From: Mesorhizobium sp. ORS 3359
Lineage (GTDB): Bacteria > Pseudomonadota > Alphaproteobacteria > Rhizobiales > Rhizobiaceae
Assembly (NCBI GenBank): GCA_000824845.1
Contig: CCNC01000168.1
Span: 1-53,295, forward strand
DNA: 53,295 nucleotides
Reading direction: 5' to 3'
Positions within the stretch are counted from its first letter, which is position 1; each line of letters opens with the position of its first letter. The translations under genes and the position numbers were made by a program. Of the stretch, positions 37,927 to 46,437 are shown piece by piece. The notes under the pieces are model-generated. The model saw nothing but the letters and a program-made list of their open reading frames with translations, ran no database searches and was not told the origin of the DNA.

Positions 37927-39213
37927 ATGCTGGAAAAGAACCGAACCGCCACCGATCCGAACCACGCCGAGCAACCGGCGCCGCTGATCGCCATTGCCAG
38001 CGTCATCGTGTCGATGGCGCTGATCGCGATCGGCAATGGGCTGATGTTTGCCTATATCCCTGTTCGGCTCGGCGCCGACGGCTTCGACCCGACCTGGGCC
38101 GGGCTGATCGTTACCGGGCTCTCGGCGGGCGGGCTCGCCGGCTGCATCCTGACCGGACCGCTGGTGTGGCGCGTCGGCCACGCTCGCGCCTTCATGGTGC
38201 TGTCGGCGCTGATCGCGCTCTCCAACGCGGCGATCGGCGCCGGACCGATCCCGCTTTTGTGGATCGCCGCGCGGGCGCTTTACGGCTTCGCCATCTGCGG
38301 ACTGTTCATCGTCGCGCAGAGTTGGCTGAACGATGCCTTGCCGAATTCGATCCGCGGCCGGGTGATGGCGGTGTTCTATGTCGCCTATATTGCCGGGCTG
38401 GGCGTGGGTTACGCGGCGCTCGCCCTGGTCGACATCCACACGGCGGCCGCGTCGCTGATCGGCATCACCTTCACCGCGCTTTCCATCCTGCCGGTCGGCA
38501 TGACCAGGCTTGCGCAGCCGCCGGCGCCGCAGGCGGCGTCGGTGGCGCTGCGCCGCGCCTGGCGCATCTCGCCGGTCGGCGTCGCCGGCATGCTTGCGGT
38601 CGGCGGCCTGTCCATGATCGTATCCGGCTTCGCGCCGATCCACGCCACCGCCAAGGGCTACAGCCAGGCCGATGTGGCGCTGCTGTTGTCGGCGATGCCG
38701 GTCGGCACGCTGATCCTGCAGATTCCGCTCGGCTGGATTTCCGACCGCACCGACCGGCGCTACGTGCTGGCCGGGGCGGCGGCGCTGGCGGTCGTCGCCA
38801 GCACCTTAGCCATCGTCTTCGACGGCGGCGCGCTTATGGCGCTGGTGGTGATCTATCTGATCTGGGACGGGGCATCGGAATCGATCTACGCGCTGTCCAG
38901 CGCGCATGCCGCCGACCGCGCCGCCAAGGACGAGCTTCTGGCGCTGTCGAGCTCGATGCTGTTTGCCTGGTCGCTGGCCGGCTTCATCGTGCCCGGCATC
39001 GTGACGGCGCTTTCCGCCGTTTTCGGCACCGCGACCTTCATCTATGTCGGCATCGTGATTGCGTCGGCCTTCTGTCTGTTCGTGCTGTGGCGCGTGATGG
39101 CCGGCCGACCGACACCCGCGGCCACGAGCGGCAGTTTCGCGCCGATGTCGGCGCAGACGCCGCTGCCGGTGGAGCTCGCCTTCACGCCGGACGACAAGCC
39201 CCGCCAGGATTGA
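37927..39213 (+). CDS. MFS transporter
   Basis: This 428-residue protein has 12 predicted membrane segments in two halves. An N-terminal tail of about 20 polar residues precedes the first helix (LIAIASVIVSMALIAIGNGL). The YcaD-like branch of MFS proteins shares RALYGFAICGLFIVAQSWL. The charged loop between helices 2 and 3 has GHARAF. The substrate is unknown. It interrupts the usual nadD-rsfS order together with the MscS gene, which faces it. Confidence 0.9.
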   Translation: MLEKNRTATDPNHAEQPAPLIAIASVIVSMALIAIGNGLMFAYIPVRLGADGFDPTWAGLIVTGLSAGGLAGCILTGPLVWRVGHARAFMVLSALIALSNAAIGAGPIPLLWIAARALYGFAICGLFIVAQSWLNDALPNSIRGRVMAVFYVAYIAGLGVGYAALALVDIHTAAASLIGITFTALSILPVGMTRLAQPPAPQAASVALRRAWRISPVGVAGMLAVGGLSMIVSGFAPIHATAKGYSQADVALLLSAMPVGTLILQIPLGWISDRTDRRYVLAGAAALAVVASTLAIVFDGGALMALVVIYLIWDGASESIYALSSAHAADRAAKDELLALSSSMLFAWSLAGFIVPGIVTALSAVFGTATFIYVGIVIASAFCLFVLWRVMAGRPTPAATSGSFAPMSAQTPLPVELAFTPDDKPRQD

Positions 39214-39218
39214 GCGGG

Positions 39219-40070
39219 CTACTGCTTGCGCGCTTCCGACGCCGGCACTTCCGGCGGCGGCAGCGGGATCGAGATGCCTTCGCTGTCGAAGGCCTGCTTG
39301 GCGCGCTTGGTCATGTCGATCTGGGTCGAAAAATAGTCGGCGGCCGATGTCCAGTAGCGCAAGGTGAGCGAAACTGTCGCGTCGCCGACACTCGCGATGA
39401 AGGCGATCGGAGGCGGTTCGCGCCGGATGCGCCTTTCGGCGCCGGCGATCGCAAGCAGAGTCTTCTGTCCGCGGTCGATATCGTTCCATGAACCGATGCT
39501 CAGGGTCACGTCGGTGCGGCGCACGCCGTTGCGGGTGAAGTTGCGCACCGGCTGGTTCCACAAAGTCGAGTTGGGCGCCAATATGTAGACGCCTTCGGCG
39601 GTGCGCAGCCTGGTGGCGAAGAGGCCGATCTCCTCGACGATGCCCGCGATCGCGCCGACCTCGACATTTTCTCCGATGCGGAAGGGCCTCAGCGCCAGGA
39701 GCATGATGCCGGCGGCGATGTTCTGCAGCGTGCCTTGCAATGCCAGCCCGATGGCGAGGCCCGCAGCGCCGATCGCGGCGATGATGGAGGCCGTCTGCAC
39801 GCCGAACTGGCCAAGCACCATGATGACGACAAGGATCAGGATGGCGTAGCGCACGACCTGCGAGAAGAAATGCCGCAAGGTCTCGTCGAAGCCGTGGATG
39901 TGGCCGAGGCCGGCATAGATCGAGCGTTCGGCAAGCCCGGCGACCAGATAGCCGACCACCAAAAGGATCACGGCGCCGATAGCCGAGAAGGAATAGGAAA
40001 CGATCAGCGTGCTGAGCTGCGCGAGCCCGGCCTGGATGGTGATGAGAGCGCTTTGCGGGTCGGTGGGCAT
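39219..40070 (-). CDS. MscS family mechanosensitive channel
   Basis: This 283-residue protein is close in size to E. coli MscS. Three N-terminal membrane helices are seen, the third being the pore helix (GAAGLAIGLALQGTLQN) with its Gly/Ala packing pattern. The beta domain follows (LRPFRIGENVEVGAIAGIV), and then the alpha/beta vestibule. It should release solutes on hypo-osmotic shock. The start MPTDPQSALI is chosen over an ATG 108 bases upstream that adds a soluble leader. It converges on the MFS gene with five bases between stops. Confidence 0.93.
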   Translation of the reverse strand: MPTDPQSALITIQAGLAQLSTLIVSYSFSAIGAVILLVVGYLVAGLAERSIYAGLGHIHGFDETLRHFFSQVVRYAILILVVIMVLGQFGVQTASIIAAIGAAGLAIGLALQGTLQNIAAGIMLLALRPFRIGENVEVGAIAGIVEEIGLFATRLRTAEGVYILAPNSTLWNQPVRNFTRNGVRRTDVTLSIGSWNDIDRGQKTLLAIAGAERRIRREPPPIAFIASVGDATVSLTLRYWTSAADYFSTQIDMTKRAKQAFDSEGISIPLPPPEVPASEARKQ

Positions 40071-40192
40071 GGCGGGGATCCCGTTGGTCGGTGCGCCGAT
40101 AACCCGCGCATTCCGGATCAGTTCCCGCTTTTCAGGCACTGCTAAAGCAGCGATCCGGATCAAGGCGCGGGCGGGCAAAAGCGGCCGTCGTC

Positions 40193-40221
40193 TTGAAACT
40201 GCAATGGAACTCTGCCTATCT
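40193..40221 (+). promoter_or_regulatory. Candidate promoter of rsfS-rlmH
   Basis: TTGAAA, a 17-base spacer, then CTATCT matches the rhizobial sigma-70 promoter closely. The leader to the rsfS ATG would be about 85 bases. It may give rsfS a promoter of its own now that the MFS-MscS pair separates it from nadD. Confidence 0.5.
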
Positions 40222-40313
40222 AAGTGGTGTCACCTGATTTGCATGGTGATTTGGTTGTTCTTGTTGGGAAAGGAAACACACTGAGAACAGCACTGCGGAA
40301 GAAGGCTGATATC

Positions 40314-40691
40314 ATGCCTTCGCCGGCCGGGATCAGCGGCAACGCCGCCGCGACCCTCGCCATCGACACAGTCCTTGCCAGTCTGGAAGACTCCAAGGCC
40401 GAAAACATCGTCTCAATCGACATCCAGGGAAAATCGAGTCTCGGCGACTATATGGTCATCGCCTCGGGTCGATCGCACCGCCATGTCTCGGCTGTCGCCG
40501 ATCATCTCCTCAAGGCGCTGAAAGATGCCGGTCTCGGCAATGCGCGCGTCGAGGGGCTGGCCAGCGCCGACTGGGTCCTGATCGATTCGGGCGACATCAT
40601 CGTCCATGTCTTCCGCCCCGAAGTCCGCGAATTCTACAATCTGGAAAAGATGTGGCAGGCGCCGGACCTCGAGGAAGAGACCTTGCACTGA
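40314..40691 (+). CDS. rsfS: Ribosomal silencing factor RsfS
   Basis: This 125-residue protein binds L14 and blocks subunit joining when nutrients are short. The core motifs are ENIVSIDIQGKSSLGDYMVI, EGLASADWVLIDSGDIIVH and VFRPEVREFYNLEKMW. The start MPSPAGISGN follows GAAGAAGG. rlmH follows after 61 bases, the typical partner. Confidence 0.95.
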   Translation: MPSPAGISGNAAATLAIDTVLASLEDSKAENIVSIDIQGKSSLGDYMVIASGRSHRHVSAVADHLLKALKDAGLGNARVEGLASADWVLIDSGDIIVHVFRPEVREFYNLEKMWQAPDLEEETLH

Positions 40692-40752
40692 GCCTTGATC
40701 CGCGTGCCGTGAACCATCACGGTATGCGCTAGACAAGCTCGCCGGGGCGAGG

Positions 40753-41235
40753 ATGAAGATAACCGTTCATGCCGTGGGCCGGATGAAGACCGGCCCCGAG
40801 AGAGAGCTCGCCGACCGCTATTTCGAGCGCTTTTCGAAGAGCGGGCCCCCGGTCGGGCTGGAATTTGCCGGCATTGTCGAGGTCCCCGAAAGCCGCGGAC
40901 AGAGCGCCGACGAGCGCCGCCGCGAGGAAGCCCAGAAGCTGCAGGCCCAGTTGCAGGCCGGAACCGTTCTGATCCTGCTCGATGAGCGCGGCAAGTCGCT
41001 TTCGTCGGAGGACCTTGCCGCCCGCATTGGCCAATTGCGCGACGGCGGCCGCAAGGCGCTGGTCATCGCCATCGGCGGCGCCGACGGCCATGACAAATCC
41101 TTGCGCGAACAGGCAGACCTCGTGCTGTCGTTCGGCGCGCTGACCTGGCCGCATCAGCTGGTGCGCGTGATGCTGGGCGAGCAGCTCTACCGGGTCGCGA
41201 CCATCCTGGCGGGCCACCCGTATCATCGGTCGTGA
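40753..41235 (+). CDS. rlmH: 23S rRNA (pseudouridine1915-N3)-methyltransferase RlmH
   Basis: This 160-residue SPOUT methyltransferase modifies pseudouridine 1915 in helix 69 of 23S rRNA. The SAM-binding knot lies in VIAIGGADGHDKSL, and LSFGALTWPHQLVRVMLGEQ with the closing AGHPYHRS is diagnostic. It forms a pair with rsfS. Length matches the family. Confidence 0.97.
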   Translation: MKITVHAVGRMKTGPERELADRYFERFSKSGPPVGLEFAGIVEVPESRGQSADERRREEAQKLQAQLQAGTVLILLDERGKSLSSEDLAARIGQLRDGGRKALVIAIGGADGHDKSLREQADLVLSFGALTWPHQLVRVMLGEQLYRVATILAGHPYHRS

Positions 41236-41379
41236 ATGGCGCTTGCCATCTCCAAAAACTGGGGATTGCTTATCCCGGCTCGGATTTTCGCCTCAAAGGC
41301 TGAACATCACTGCTGGAGTAGGGCGCTTCCAACATGGTTGATGGTTCGTTAACGAAGCGGCGGATAGGTTAGGAGCCTG

Positions 41380-42714
41380 ATGTCTGAAGGCTGGTACCCG
41401 ATCACGCGCACCTGGCGCAGCCGTTGCGGCTTGACCCTTGTCGCCGCAGTGGTCGCGCTCGGACCGGTCCGGGCGGCCGAGAACGCGCCGGACGCGGCGC
41501 CGGATCCGGATCAAAGCCGGGCCGAATACGAGCAGGTCTCCAAGGAGATCACGCTGTCATCGGAGCGGCTGGCCAAGCTCGCCGCCGACATCGCCTCGGT
41601 GCGCAAGGACTATGCCTCGATCACCGCGGCGCTGATCCAGTCGGCGATGACCGAGCAGAAGCTCGGCCAGGACATCGAGGATATCGGCGCCAAGCTCGAA
41701 GGGCTGAAGGACGAGGAACAGAAGCTGCGCGCCTCGCTCATGGCGCGGCGCGACGTGCTGGCCGAGGTGCTCGGCGCGCTGCAGCGCATGGGGCTCAATC
41801 CGCCGCCGGCGATCCTGGTCAAGCCGGAGGACGCGCTGTCGTCGGTGCGCAGCGCCATCCTGCTCGGCGCTGTGGTGCCGGAACTGCGACAGCAGACCGA
41901 CCGGCTGATGGCCGACCTCAAGGAGCAGACCAGGGTGACGGCCTCGATCGAGGCGGAACGGGCACGGCTCACCACCGCCGTCACCGACCAGACGGCGGAA
42001 AAGAAGCGGCTCACCATGCTGCTCGAGGCCAAGAAGAAGCTGCAGGCCGATACCCAGACCGCGATCGCGGCCGAGCAGCGGCACTCGCAGGAACTGGCGG
42101 CGAAGGCGAGCAGCCTCAAGGACCTGATCGCTTCGCTCGAAGCCGACAAGGCCCGCAAGGCGCAGGATCAGGCCAAGGCGGGCGAGCGGAAATCGACCGA
42201 CAGCGACACGACGGCCTCGACGACCGAGCTTGCCGCGCTGCCGGTGCCGGAGGCCAACCGCCTCACGGGGTCGGCGCCGTTTTCGGCCTTGCAAGGCCAG
42301 ATCGCGCTGCCGGTCATCGGCAAGATCAAGCGGCGTTTCGGCACCGATGATGGCAATGGCGCGGCGATGCAGGGCGACATGGTTGCGACACAATCGGGGG
42401 CCATCGTCACGGCACCAGCGGATGGAAACGTGCTTTATGCGGGGCCGTTTCGCTCCTATGGTCAACTCTTGATCCTCAATGCGGGCGATGGGTATCATGT
42501 CGTCCTGGCGGGGATGAGCAGAATCAGCGTCGCGACGGGACAGTCGGTGCTCGCGGGAGAGCCGATCGGCGCGATGGGAGAGGCCCGGGTGGCAAGCACC
42601 TCGGCCTCGCGGAATGAAAATTCGACGTCGGAACTCTATGTCGAGTTCCGCAAGGATGGAAAACCCGTCGATCCGGCCCCATGGTGGGCGGATCGATTCT
42701 CTGGAAGGACGTGA
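41380..42714 (+). CDS. EnvC-like murein hydrolase activator (degenerate LytM)
   Basis: This 444-residue exported protein has a signal sequence (LTLVAAVVALGPVRA), a long coiled coil of about residues 45-270 (many Glu/Lys/Leu heptads), and a C-terminal M23/LytM domain. The zinc ligands are missing: the usual HxH near the end reads ELYVEFRKDG, and the first H/D pair is absent. That is the state of EnvC, which activates amidases at division rather than cutting peptidoglycan. C. crescentus LdpF plays this part. TTAGGAGCC precedes the start. ctpA follows after one base. Confidence 0.88.
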   Translation: MSEGWYPITRTWRSRCGLTLVAAVVALGPVRAAENAPDAAPDPDQSRAEYEQVSKEITLSSERLAKLAADIASVRKDYASITAALIQSAMTEQKLGQDIEDIGAKLEGLKDEEQKLRASLMARRDVLAEVLGALQRMGLNPPPAILVKPEDALSSVRSAILLGAVVPELRQQTDRLMADLKEQTRVTASIEAERARLTTAVTDQTAEKKRLTMLLEAKKKLQADTQTAIAAEQRHSQELAAKASSLKDLIASLEADKARKAQDQAKAGERKSTDSDTTASTTELAALPVPEANRLTGSAPFSALQGQIALPVIGKIKRRFGTDDGNGAAMQGDMVATQSGAIVTAPADGNVLYAGPFRSYGQLLILNAGDGYHVVLAGMSRISVATGQSVLAGEPIGAMGEARVASTSASRNENSTSELYVEFRKDGKPVDPAPWWADRFSGRT

Positions 42715-42715
42715 A

Positions 42716-44047
42716 ATGATGCGGAAACTGTCGCTTCTGTTTGCCGGCGCGCTGATGGGCGCATCGGCAATGAGCCTGGTCTACGGCACACCGGGCTCGG
42801 CGGCGAACGCTGCGGGTTCGGAAACCTACAAGCAGCTGGCGATCTTCGGCGACATCTTCGAGCGCGTGCGTGCGAACTATGTGACGCCCCCGGACGACAA
42901 GTCGCTGGTCGAGAACGCCATCAACGGCATGCTGGCCTCACTTGACCCGCACTCCTCCTACATGAACGCCGAGCAGGCGCAGGACATGCGCGTGCAGACC
43001 AAGGGCGAGTTCGGCGGCCTCGGCATCGAGGTCACCATGGAGAACGATCTCGTCAAGGTAATCACGCCGATCGACGACACGCCGGCCGCCAAGGCGGGCG
43101 TGCTTGCCGGCGACTACATCGCCAAGATCGACGGCGAGGAGGTTCGCGGCCTCACCCTCAACGACGCGGTCGAGAAGATGCGCGGCCCGGTCAACACGCC
43201 GATCAAGCTCACCATCCTGCGCCAAGGCGCCGACAAGCCGATCGAGTTGACGGTGGTGCGCGACATCATCAAGGTCAAGGCGGTGAAGTACCGGGTCGAG
43301 AACGACATCGGCTACATGAAGATCACCTCCTTCACCGAGAAGACCTATGACGATCTCGAGAACGCCATCGAGAACATCAAGAAGCAGGTGCCGAACGACA
43401 AGCTGAAGGGCTATGTGCTCGACCTGCGCCTCAATCCGGGCGGCCTGCTCGACCAGGCGGTCAGCGTGTCGGACGCCTTCCTCAAGCGCGGTGAGATCGT
43501 TTCGACGCGCGGCCGCGATCCGAAGGACGTCACCCGCTTCGACGCCAAGCCGAAGCAGGTCGACGACATCAACGGCAAGCCGATGATCGTGCTGGTCAAT
43601 GGCGGTTCGGCGAGCGCCTCGGAAATCGTCGCCGGCGCGCTGCAGGATCTGCGCCGCGTCACGGTGGTCGGCACGCAGTCCTTCGGCAAGGGCTCGGTGC
43701 AGACCATCATCCCGCTCGGCGAGAATGGCGCGCTCCGGCTGACGACAGCGCTCTATTACACGCCGTCGGGCAAGTCGATCCAGGGCAAGGGCATCACGCC
43801 CGACATCAAGGTCGACCAGCCGCTGCCGCCGGACCTGCAGGGCCGCGACCTGACCCGTGGCGAATCCGACCTCAAGGGCCACATCAAGGGTGCCGACGAG
43901 AGCTCGACCGGTTCTGGCTCGGCCGCCTATGTGCCGCCGGATCCGAAGGACGATCTGCAGCTGATCTATGCCGAGCAGCTGCTGCGCGGCGAGAAGACCG
44001 ACCCGGCCTTCCCGCCGAACCCGGACAAGGCCGTGCTGAACCAGTAA
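42716..44047 (+). CDS. ctpA: C-terminal processing protease (S41)
   Basis: This 443-residue periplasmic protease has an N-terminal signal (LLFAGALMGASAMSLV), a PDZ domain (GLGIEVTMENDLVKVITPID) and the S41 core. The Ser/Lys dyad lies in VLVNGGSASASEIVAGAL and TQSFGKGSVQT. CtpA proteases trim cell-wall hydrolases or degrade misfolded exported proteins. The start at the first of two adjacent ATG codons follows a GGAAGGACGTGAA ribosome-binding site at the end of the EnvC-like gene. A low-complexity linker precedes the C-terminus. Confidence 0.95.
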   Translation: MMRKLSLLFAGALMGASAMSLVYGTPGSAANAAGSETYKQLAIFGDIFERVRANYVTPPDDKSLVENAINGMLASLDPHSSYMNAEQAQDMRVQTKGEFGGLGIEVTMENDLVKVITPIDDTPAAKAGVLAGDYIAKIDGEEVRGLTLNDAVEKMRGPVNTPIKLTILRQGADKPIELTVVRDIIKVKAVKYRVENDIGYMKITSFTEKTYDDLENAIENIKKQVPNDKLKGYVLDLRLNPGGLLDQAVSVSDAFLKRGEIVSTRGRDPKDVTRFDAKPKQVDDINGKPMIVLVNGGSASASEIVAGALQDLRRVTVVGTQSFGKGSVQTIIPLGENGALRLTTALYYTPSGKSIQGKGITPDIKVDQPLPPDLQGRDLTRGESDLKGHIKGADESSTGSGSAAYVPPDPKDDLQLIYAEQLLRGEKTDPAFPPNPDKAVLNQ

Positions 44048-44099
44048 GGCCGTCACGGCCGGGGCAAGGCTCTGGCCGGCCAAGCGAAGCAATGCGATG

Positions 44100-44128
44100 C
44101 TGCCGGGACCGCGAGGTTCCGGCAGTTT
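44100..44128 (+). terminator. Terminator after ctpA
   Basis: CTGCCGGGACC, loop GCGA, GGTTCCGGCAG is an 11-bp stem with one G-T pair, followed by TTTG. It probably ends the rsfS-to-ctpA run, though the T-tract is short. Confidence 0.65.
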
Positions 44129-44146
44129 GATTCGGGGACCGCGGCC

Positions 44147-44210
44147 AGAGCAATTCCAGGAAAAGTGTGAGCGGTTTTTCGTCCGGAATTGCGTAAAAAC
44201 AAAGAGTTAG
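44147..44210. repeat. Intergenic palindrome (AGAGCAATTCC type)
   Basis: GCAATTCC (44150-44157) and GGAATTGC (44185-44192) form the arms, followed by GTAAAAACAAAGAGTTAG. The same GGAATTGCGT...AAAGAG end is present in reverse at 51612-51677. Both look like copies of one dispersed family. Downstream in the 249-base gap lie two dyads, CAGACGTCTG (44215-44224) and CACGTTTAACGTG (44255-44267). Confidence 0.65.
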
Positions 44211-44296
44211 GCGCCAGACGTCTGGGGTATCGCGCCGAGGATTGCGCAGGATTTCACGTTTAACGTGACATTCACGGGGCGTGTTGGGAACTTAAC

Positions 44297-45487
44297 TTGG
44301 CAGACATCGGCAAGGATATCGAACGCCCGCTTGGACAGAAGCTCAAGCCCAAGCGGCGTGCTTCGCGCGGCATCAGCGGCGGCACGCTTGCTGCTGTGCT
44401 GGCCGTGCTTGCCGTGATCGGCGTTTCCGGCGCGATCGCGTTGCGCGACAAGCCGTTCCGTAAACCGCAAGACGTGGCGGTTTCCACGCCGAAGGTTGTC
44501 GCTGCGCCCGCGCCACCCACACCGGCGCCGGCTCCTGCCCCGGTTGCGGCCGCGACGCCGCAGGCCAGCACGCCGATGAAGAGCGGCGGGCCGCAGATCA
44601 TCCACGTCCAGACCGAGGAAGGCGACAGCCCGCCGAAAGCGGCGATCGTCATCCGCGATCCCTCGACGCTCGGCCAGAACCTCAAGGTCGCGCATATTCC
44701 GGACAGGGCGCTGATCGAGGCCAGCGAGACCGGTCCGCTGCCGATCCGTTCCACCGACGGCAGGCGGCCCTTCGACGTCTATGCGCGGCCGTGGTCGGGC
44801 GCGCGCGGCGCGCGGGTGGCGATTGTCATTGGCGGGCTCGCCGTCTCGCAGACCGGCACGCAGGCCGCCATCGCCAAGCTGCCGGCCGAAGTGACGCTGG
44901 CCTTCGCGCCGCAGGGCAACAGCATCGGCCGATGGATGCAGGCGGCGAGGCAAAGCGGGCATGAGATCGTCATGCAGGTGCCGCTCGAGCCGTTCGATTA
45001 TCCCAACGTCAATCCCGGCCGCAACACGCTCACGGTCTCGGCCAGCCCGGACGAAAACTTGAAAAGCCTGCATTGGGCGCTGTCCAGGACCACGAACTAT
45101 ACCGGGGTCATGAACTATATGGGCGCGCGCTTCTCGGCCGACGCCTCGGCGATGCAGCCGTTCATGGCCGAGCTCGGCAAGCGCGGCCTTGCCTATATCG
45201 ACGACGGCTCGTCTTCGCGCAGCGTCGCGCCTGACCTGGCGCTGAAGGACGGCGTGCCGTTCGTTGCCGGCGACATGGCGATCGACGCCGTGCAGGACCG
45301 CGGCGAAATCCTCAAGAAGCTGGACAGCCTCGAAGCCACGGCGCGGGCCAAGGGCAGCGCAGTCGGCATCGGTGCGGCCTTCGACATCACCGTCGACACT
45401 GTGACGTCCTGGATCGCTGAGGCGAAGAAGCGCGGCATCGAGATCGTGCCGATCTCGGCTGTGGCCATAGATCCGCAAAAGGGCTAA
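44297..45487 (+). CDS. Divergent polysaccharide deacetylase family protein
   Basis: This 396-residue protein starts at TTG; no ATG fits upstream. A basic tail and one membrane anchor (ISGGTLAAVLAVLAVIGVSG) lead to a Pro/Ala-rich spacer and then a NodB-like barrel (ARVAIVIGGLAVSQTGTQ). The family, YibQ-like, has lost most metal ligands of true deacetylases; the sequence EPFDYPNVNPGRNTL is typical. It is periplasmic and membrane-anchored. Its place after ctpA and before rppH is common in Rhizobiales. Function is unknown but likely envelope-related. Confidence 0.88.
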   Translation: MADIGKDIERPLGQKLKPKRRASRGISGGTLAAVLAVLAVIGVSGAIALRDKPFRKPQDVAVSTPKVVAAPAPPTPAPAPAPVAAATPQASTPMKSGGPQIIHVQTEEGDSPPKAAIVIRDPSTLGQNLKVAHIPDRALIEASETGPLPIRSTDGRRPFDVYARPWSGARGARVAIVIGGLAVSQTGTQAAIAKLPAEVTLAFAPQGNSIGRWMQAARQSGHEIVMQVPLEPFDYPNVNPGRNTLTVSASPDENLKSLHWALSRTTNYTGVMNYMGARFSADASAMQPFMAELGKRGLAYIDDGSSSRSVAPDLALKDGVPFVAGDMAIDAVQDRGEILKKLDSLEATARAKGSAVGIGAAFDITVDTVTSWIAEAKKRGIEIVPISAVAIDPQKG

Positions 45488-45538
45488 CGCTGCGCTTGTC
45501 GCCGCTGTCAATCTTCGAGACCGCTGGAACGCTGACCC

Positions 45539-46054
45539 ATGGCCAAGACGATCGACCCCGAAACGCTGCCTTACCGTCCCTGCGTCGGGCTGATGATCCT
45601 CAACAGAGCCGGCCTGGTCTGGGTCGGGCACCGCATCGCCGAGCCGGACAGCGAGTTTGCCGGCACCACGCAGCTCTGGCAGATGCCGCAAGGCGGCATC
45701 GACAAGGGCGAGGAGCCGATCGAGGCCGCCGGCCGCGAGCTCTATGAGGAAACCGGCATGCGCAGCGTGTCGCTGCTTGCCGAGGCGCCGCGCTGGATCA
45801 ATTACGACCTGCCGCCGCATCTGGTCGGCGTCGCCTTCAAGGGCCGCTATCGCGGCCAGACGCAGAAATGGTTCGCCTACCGTTTTGAAGGTGAAGAAAG
45901 CGAGATCGCGATCAATCCGCCGCCCGGCGGCCACACGGCCGAGTTCGACGAATGGGCCTGGCGGCCGATGCGCGAGCTGCCCGAGCTGATCGTGCCGTTC
46001 AAGCGCAAGGTTTATGAGCAGGTGGTGGCAGCGTTCCAGCATCTTGTTCGCTAG
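45539..46054 (+). CDS. rppH: RNA pyrophosphohydrolase
   Basis: This 171-residue Nudix enzyme removes pyrophosphate from mRNA 5' ends and so starts decay. The Nudix box (G-x5-E-x7-REUxEExGU) is residues 53-75, ending in RELYEETGM. PYRPCVGLMILN and QLWQMPQGG are RppH hallmarks. The start MAKTIDPETL is well placed after the deacetylase gene, 51 bases downstream. It was earlier called IalA in alphaproteobacteria. Confidence 0.95.
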   Translation: MAKTIDPETLPYRPCVGLMILNRAGLVWVGHRIAEPDSEFAGTTQLWQMPQGGIDKGEEPIEAAGRELYEETGMRSVSLLAEAPRWINYDLPPHLVGVAFKGRYRGQTQKWFAYRFEGEESEIAINPPPGGHTAEFDEWAWRPMRELPELIVPFKRKVYEQVVAAFQHLVR

Positions 46055-46202
46055 ACGTGGCAGGCATGCTTCTAACTAAGTTCGGCTAGCGAAGAGGTTG
46101 GCACCGTAGTCGAGATCATGCTTTGTTGATGCTGATGTGCTGCATGCAAAGAGGCAAACATGAACGACGCGCGGCAAGCGCACTTTAGCGAAGCGTCGGC
46201 GC

Positions 46203-46375
46203 TGCCCCTCATCGCCCTGCCGGGCACTTCTCCCCGTATAGTGACGGGGAGAAGGGGCTGGCCGCAGCCTCGGCGCGCTTCTTGCGACGTTGGTGATTGG
46301 CGAAATCGGCGGCGACAGCGCCCCTCTCCCCGTCACTATACGGGGAGAGGATGCCGGCAGGCGGGTGAGGGGCGG
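46203..46375. repeat. 170-bp inverted-repeat element
   Basis: Two arms of about 58 bases are imperfect reverse complements (46203-46260 and 46316-46375), each with TCCCCGTATAGTGACGGGGA at its heart. About 55 bases separate them. No transposase is present, so it would be a non-autonomous element. The 383-base gap 46055-46437 is filled mostly by it, and I see no other gene there. Confidence 0.8.
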
Positions 46376-46437
46376 CGCCAGCGTCCAAAGTCGTGCGTCG
46401 CCGCAACAATTGCAAACCGCCTGCGACGATTGCCTTG

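Noticed and set aside
46203..46375. A small CRISPR-like or IS fragment
   Set aside because: There are only two arms in inverted orientation, with no direct repeats and spacers and no transposase remnant.
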